Source: Sphingobacterium pedocola (GTDB lineage: Bacteria > Bacteroidota > Bacteroidia > Sphingobacteriales > Sphingobacteriaceae). From it: DNA of 64,000 nt. The stretch is from positions 1,027,629 through 1,091,628 of the forward strand of contig NZ_MU158689.1 of assembly GCF_015209965.1 (NCBI RefSeq), read 5' to 3'. Shown here piece by piece: positions 62,126 through 64,000 of this stretch. The notes under the pieces are model-generated. The model was not told the DNA's origin. It ran no database searches and worked only from the letters and a program-made list of their open reading frames with translations. The stretch's first letter is position 1, and each line of letters begins with the position of its first letter. A program made the translations under genes and the position numbers.

Positions 62126-63919
62126 ATGAAATTCTTGCACCTCACCTTTATGCTGTTCTGTATCCAGTTTTGTCTAGGGCAAAATGTGGATAGTCTTGTA
62201 ACGGAACAAAAATTAACGGAACAATCTGACCGTCTACTGAAAATTAAGGAGCAACAAACCCAGGATTCCTTGAGACGGGTCCAGTTAGAAAATAGACTAT
62301 TTGCAGACGACCTCGAAGATACGAAGGAAAAACAGGCTTTACTGACAGAGCTGTATTTCCTGAAAAATCGGGATTCATTGGCGTTCGCTGAACGCAAACG
62401 GAAAGTAGACTCCATGCGTGTACTAAACCCGGGCATCCCGGTGAAACCATTTAAAGATACACTTTTTACAATCTATAGGGGTATTGGGGGATTTTCGATC
62501 CGCGAACGCGCCAATGCGGTACAATCGCGAGTAAAAAACCTTGCTGATCTGCATTCTTTCCATGCAGACTCGATACGGGTGTTGGAAAATGAGGATACCT
62601 GGTATATTACGGGGGGCAATGAGATGATAATGAGTGTGAGTGAGGAAGATGCGCTTTGGATGAATGCGGCGCCCGCGGCGCTGGCAGATTTATTCGCCAC
62701 TAAGATTCGCGGAAGCATCGAACAATACAGAGATGATACGAGTATTCCAAAACTAATGAAGGGCATTGGACTCGCCGCGCTAGTACTTTTTATTGTGTCG
62801 TTGATTGTATATGGTATCAATAAGCTAGCCGGATACACTCGACGACTGGTGCTGCGAAATAAAGGCAATAAGTTGACTGGTATACGAATAAGTGGTTATG
62901 AACTGGTTTCTGCAACGAAGCAGGTTCGTTTTGTATGGGCACTCTTCAACTTAATAAAATGGGCATTTATTTTGATGGTGATTTATCTAGCTTTGCCAAT
63001 AGTCTTTAACTTATTTCCGGCGACGGAGGGATTTGCCAATGTACTGCTGAGTTATATTTTGGATCCGATTAAGAAGATTAGTCTGGCAATTATCAATTAT
63101 TTTCCGAACCTTATTACGGTCGTTGTTATCGTCATCATTTTTCGATATATTTTTAAGATCCTAAAATACTTTGCAAATGAGCTGCATCGCGGGGCATTAA
63201 ATATCCCTGGATTCTACGCGGACTGGACGTTACCGACTTACCAGATATTGCGCGTACTGCTTACGGCCTTCATGTTGATCGTAATTTTCCCTTACCTACC
63301 GGGATCAAAATCGCCCATCTTCCAAGGTGTATCGGTTTTTATAGGTATCTTGTTTACCTTTGGATCTGCAGGGGCATTAGGTAATGTCGTAGCAGGCCTA
63401 GTGATCACGTATATGCGACCATTTAGCATAGGTGATAGGGTGAAAATCGGGGATGTGCAGGGCGACATTATCGAAAAAACATTGCTAGTAACTCGCTTAC
63501 GTACGATAAAAAATGAAATAATATCAGTGCCAAATTCACAAGTAATGAATTCGCACACCATAAACTACAGTACAGATGCTCCTCTTAACGGCTTGATTGT
63601 ACATACCACCTTAACCATTGGGTATGACATACCTTGGCAAACAGTTCATAAATTGGCCATTGAAGCAGCGTTAAATGTAGAATATATAGAAGCCGATCCT
63701 ACTCCATTCGTATTACAGACTAGTTTAGACGATTATTATGTGTCGTATCAGATTAACGGTTATACCAAACAACCAAATAAGCAAGCGATAATCTATTCGG
63801 AGTTGCATAAGAATTTGTTAGACGAGTTTCATGGAGCTGGGATAGAGATCATGTCGCCACATTACAGGGTGGTACGAAGCAATGAAGATACAGCGATGCC
63901 ACCTGCTGATGAACGATAG
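62126..63919 (+). CDS. MscS-family mechanosensitive channel with long N-terminal periplasmic part
   Basis: A protein of about 597 residues. The ATG at 62126 (MKFLHLTFML) starts a signal peptide ending near CLGQ; an upstream TTG at 62120 is unlikely. A charged coiled-coil-like region (about 30-110) and a periplasmic domain precede membrane helices from about 215. The pore helix and MscS domain are GALGNVVAGLVITYMRPFSI, GDRVKIGDVQGDIIEKTLLV and VPNSQVMNSHTINYS. Such channels open under membrane tension to release osmolytes. The extended N-terminus places it in the larger MscK/YbdG-like builds. A hairpin follows the stop. Confidence 0.93.
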   Translation: MKFLHLTFMLFCIQFCLGQNVDSLVTEQKLTEQSDRLLKIKEQQTQDSLRRVQLENRLFADDLEDTKEKQALLTELYFLKNRDSLAFAERKRKVDSMRVLNPGIPVKPFKDTLFTIYRGIGGFSIRERANAVQSRVKNLADLHSFHADSIRVLENEDTWYITGGNEMIMSVSEEDALWMNAAPAALADLFATKIRGSIEQYRDDTSIPKLMKGIGLAALVLFIVSLIVYGINKLAGYTRRLVLRNKGNKLTGIRISGYELVSATKQVRFVWALFNLIKWAFILMVIYLALPIVFNLFPATEGFANVLLSYILDPIKKISLAIINYFPNLITVVVIVIIFRYIFKILKYFANELHRGALNIPGFYADWTLPTYQILRVLLTAFMLIVIFPYLPGSKSPIFQGVSVFIGILFTFGSAGALGNVVAGLVITYMRPFSIGDRVKIGDVQGDIIEKTLLVTRLRTIKNEIISVPNSQVMNSHTINYSTDAPLNGLIVHTTLTIGYDIPWQTVHKLAIEAALNVEYIEADPTPFVLQTSLDDYYVSYQINGYTKQPNKQAIIYSELHKNLLDEFHGAGIEIMSPHYRVVRSNEDTAMPPADER

Positions 63920-63923
63920 TTTA

Positions 63924-63960
63924 ATATTAAAGCCCTCACTAGCGGTAAAGGGCTTTAATA
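63924..63960 (+). terminator. Hairpin after the MscS gene
   Basis: ATATTAAAGCCC (63924-63935) pairs with GGGCTTTAATAT (from 63950) around a 14-nt loop. The T run is interrupted, so it is a probable rather than certain intrinsic terminator. Confidence 0.65.
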
Positions 63961-64000
63961 TAGAATCGTAATGTACCAAATAAATCGTTTACTCACTTTT

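Overview
The window is about 64 kb of a chromosome from a member of the Bacteroidota, most likely the Sphingobacteriaceae (Sphingobacterium/Pedobacter relatives). The signs are a SusC/SusD pair with a one-component sensor/LuxR-type regulator, promoters of the Bacteroidota -33/-7 type (TTG, then TAnnTTTG), few Shine-Dalgarno sequences, a moderately AT-rich composition, and housekeeping proteins of Bacteroidota type. No phage, plasmid, insertion sequence or CRISPR array is visible.

Layout. 1-6.1 kb: the end of a sodium/solute symporter, then gyrA with two TPR exported proteins behind it (minus strand). 6.4-11.3 kb: serine (serC, serA) and aspartate-family (lysC, lysA) biosynthesis. 11.3-22.7 kb: a polysaccharide utilization locus on the minus strand made of a membrane sensor-regulator, SusC, SusD, a GH144-like lipoprotein and a GH3 beta-glucosidase; this set points to beta-1,2-glucan. 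22.8-25.5 kb: ispE, then 1.8 kb with gene fragments, dense palindromes and a 17-unit tandem array with a 21-bp period. 25.5-30.4 kb: a P1B heavy-metal ATPase and a GH63-like six-hairpin glycosidase. 31-42.3 kb: one long plus-strand run that encodes a Tat-exported PaoABC-type molybdenum hydroxylase, its XdhC maturase, a TSUP anion carrier and nearly every step of molybdenum cofactor synthesis, two of them as fusion proteins (MocA-MoeA and MoaC-MogA). 42.3-49.2 kb: a cysteine desulfurase, tRNA-Ser(UGA), bestrophin, GH25 lysozyme, thioredoxin, a CorC/CNNM protein, a sugar-kinase-like protein and a CBM9-like protein. 49.3-53.2 kb: a hairpin-rich intergenic element, then an ABC exporter plus nhaA operon. 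53.2-64 kb: engB, a UbiA-family prenyltransferase, a second intergenic repeat element, topA-hypothetical-cmk, a Cof phosphatase, a methyltransferase, VOC and DUF72 proteins and an MscS channel.

How genes work together. In the glucan locus, polymer would be cut at the surface, imported by SusCD and finished by the GH3 enzyme. In the molybdenum island, MoaA/MoaC, MoaD/MoaE/MoeB, MogA/MoeA and MocA build the cytidylylated cofactor that XdhC would sulfurate and hand to PaoC; the adjacent cysteine desulfurase and rhodanese domain could supply sulfur.

The most unusual non-genic signals are a pair of large inverted repeats fused to identical -33/-7 promoters at topA and a methyltransferase gene 4 kb away, the 21-bp tandem array, two hairpin-rich intergenic elements with imperfect terminal inverted repeats, a leader hairpin in front of the metal ATPase, and promoters placed so close to ATG that the transcripts should be leaderless.
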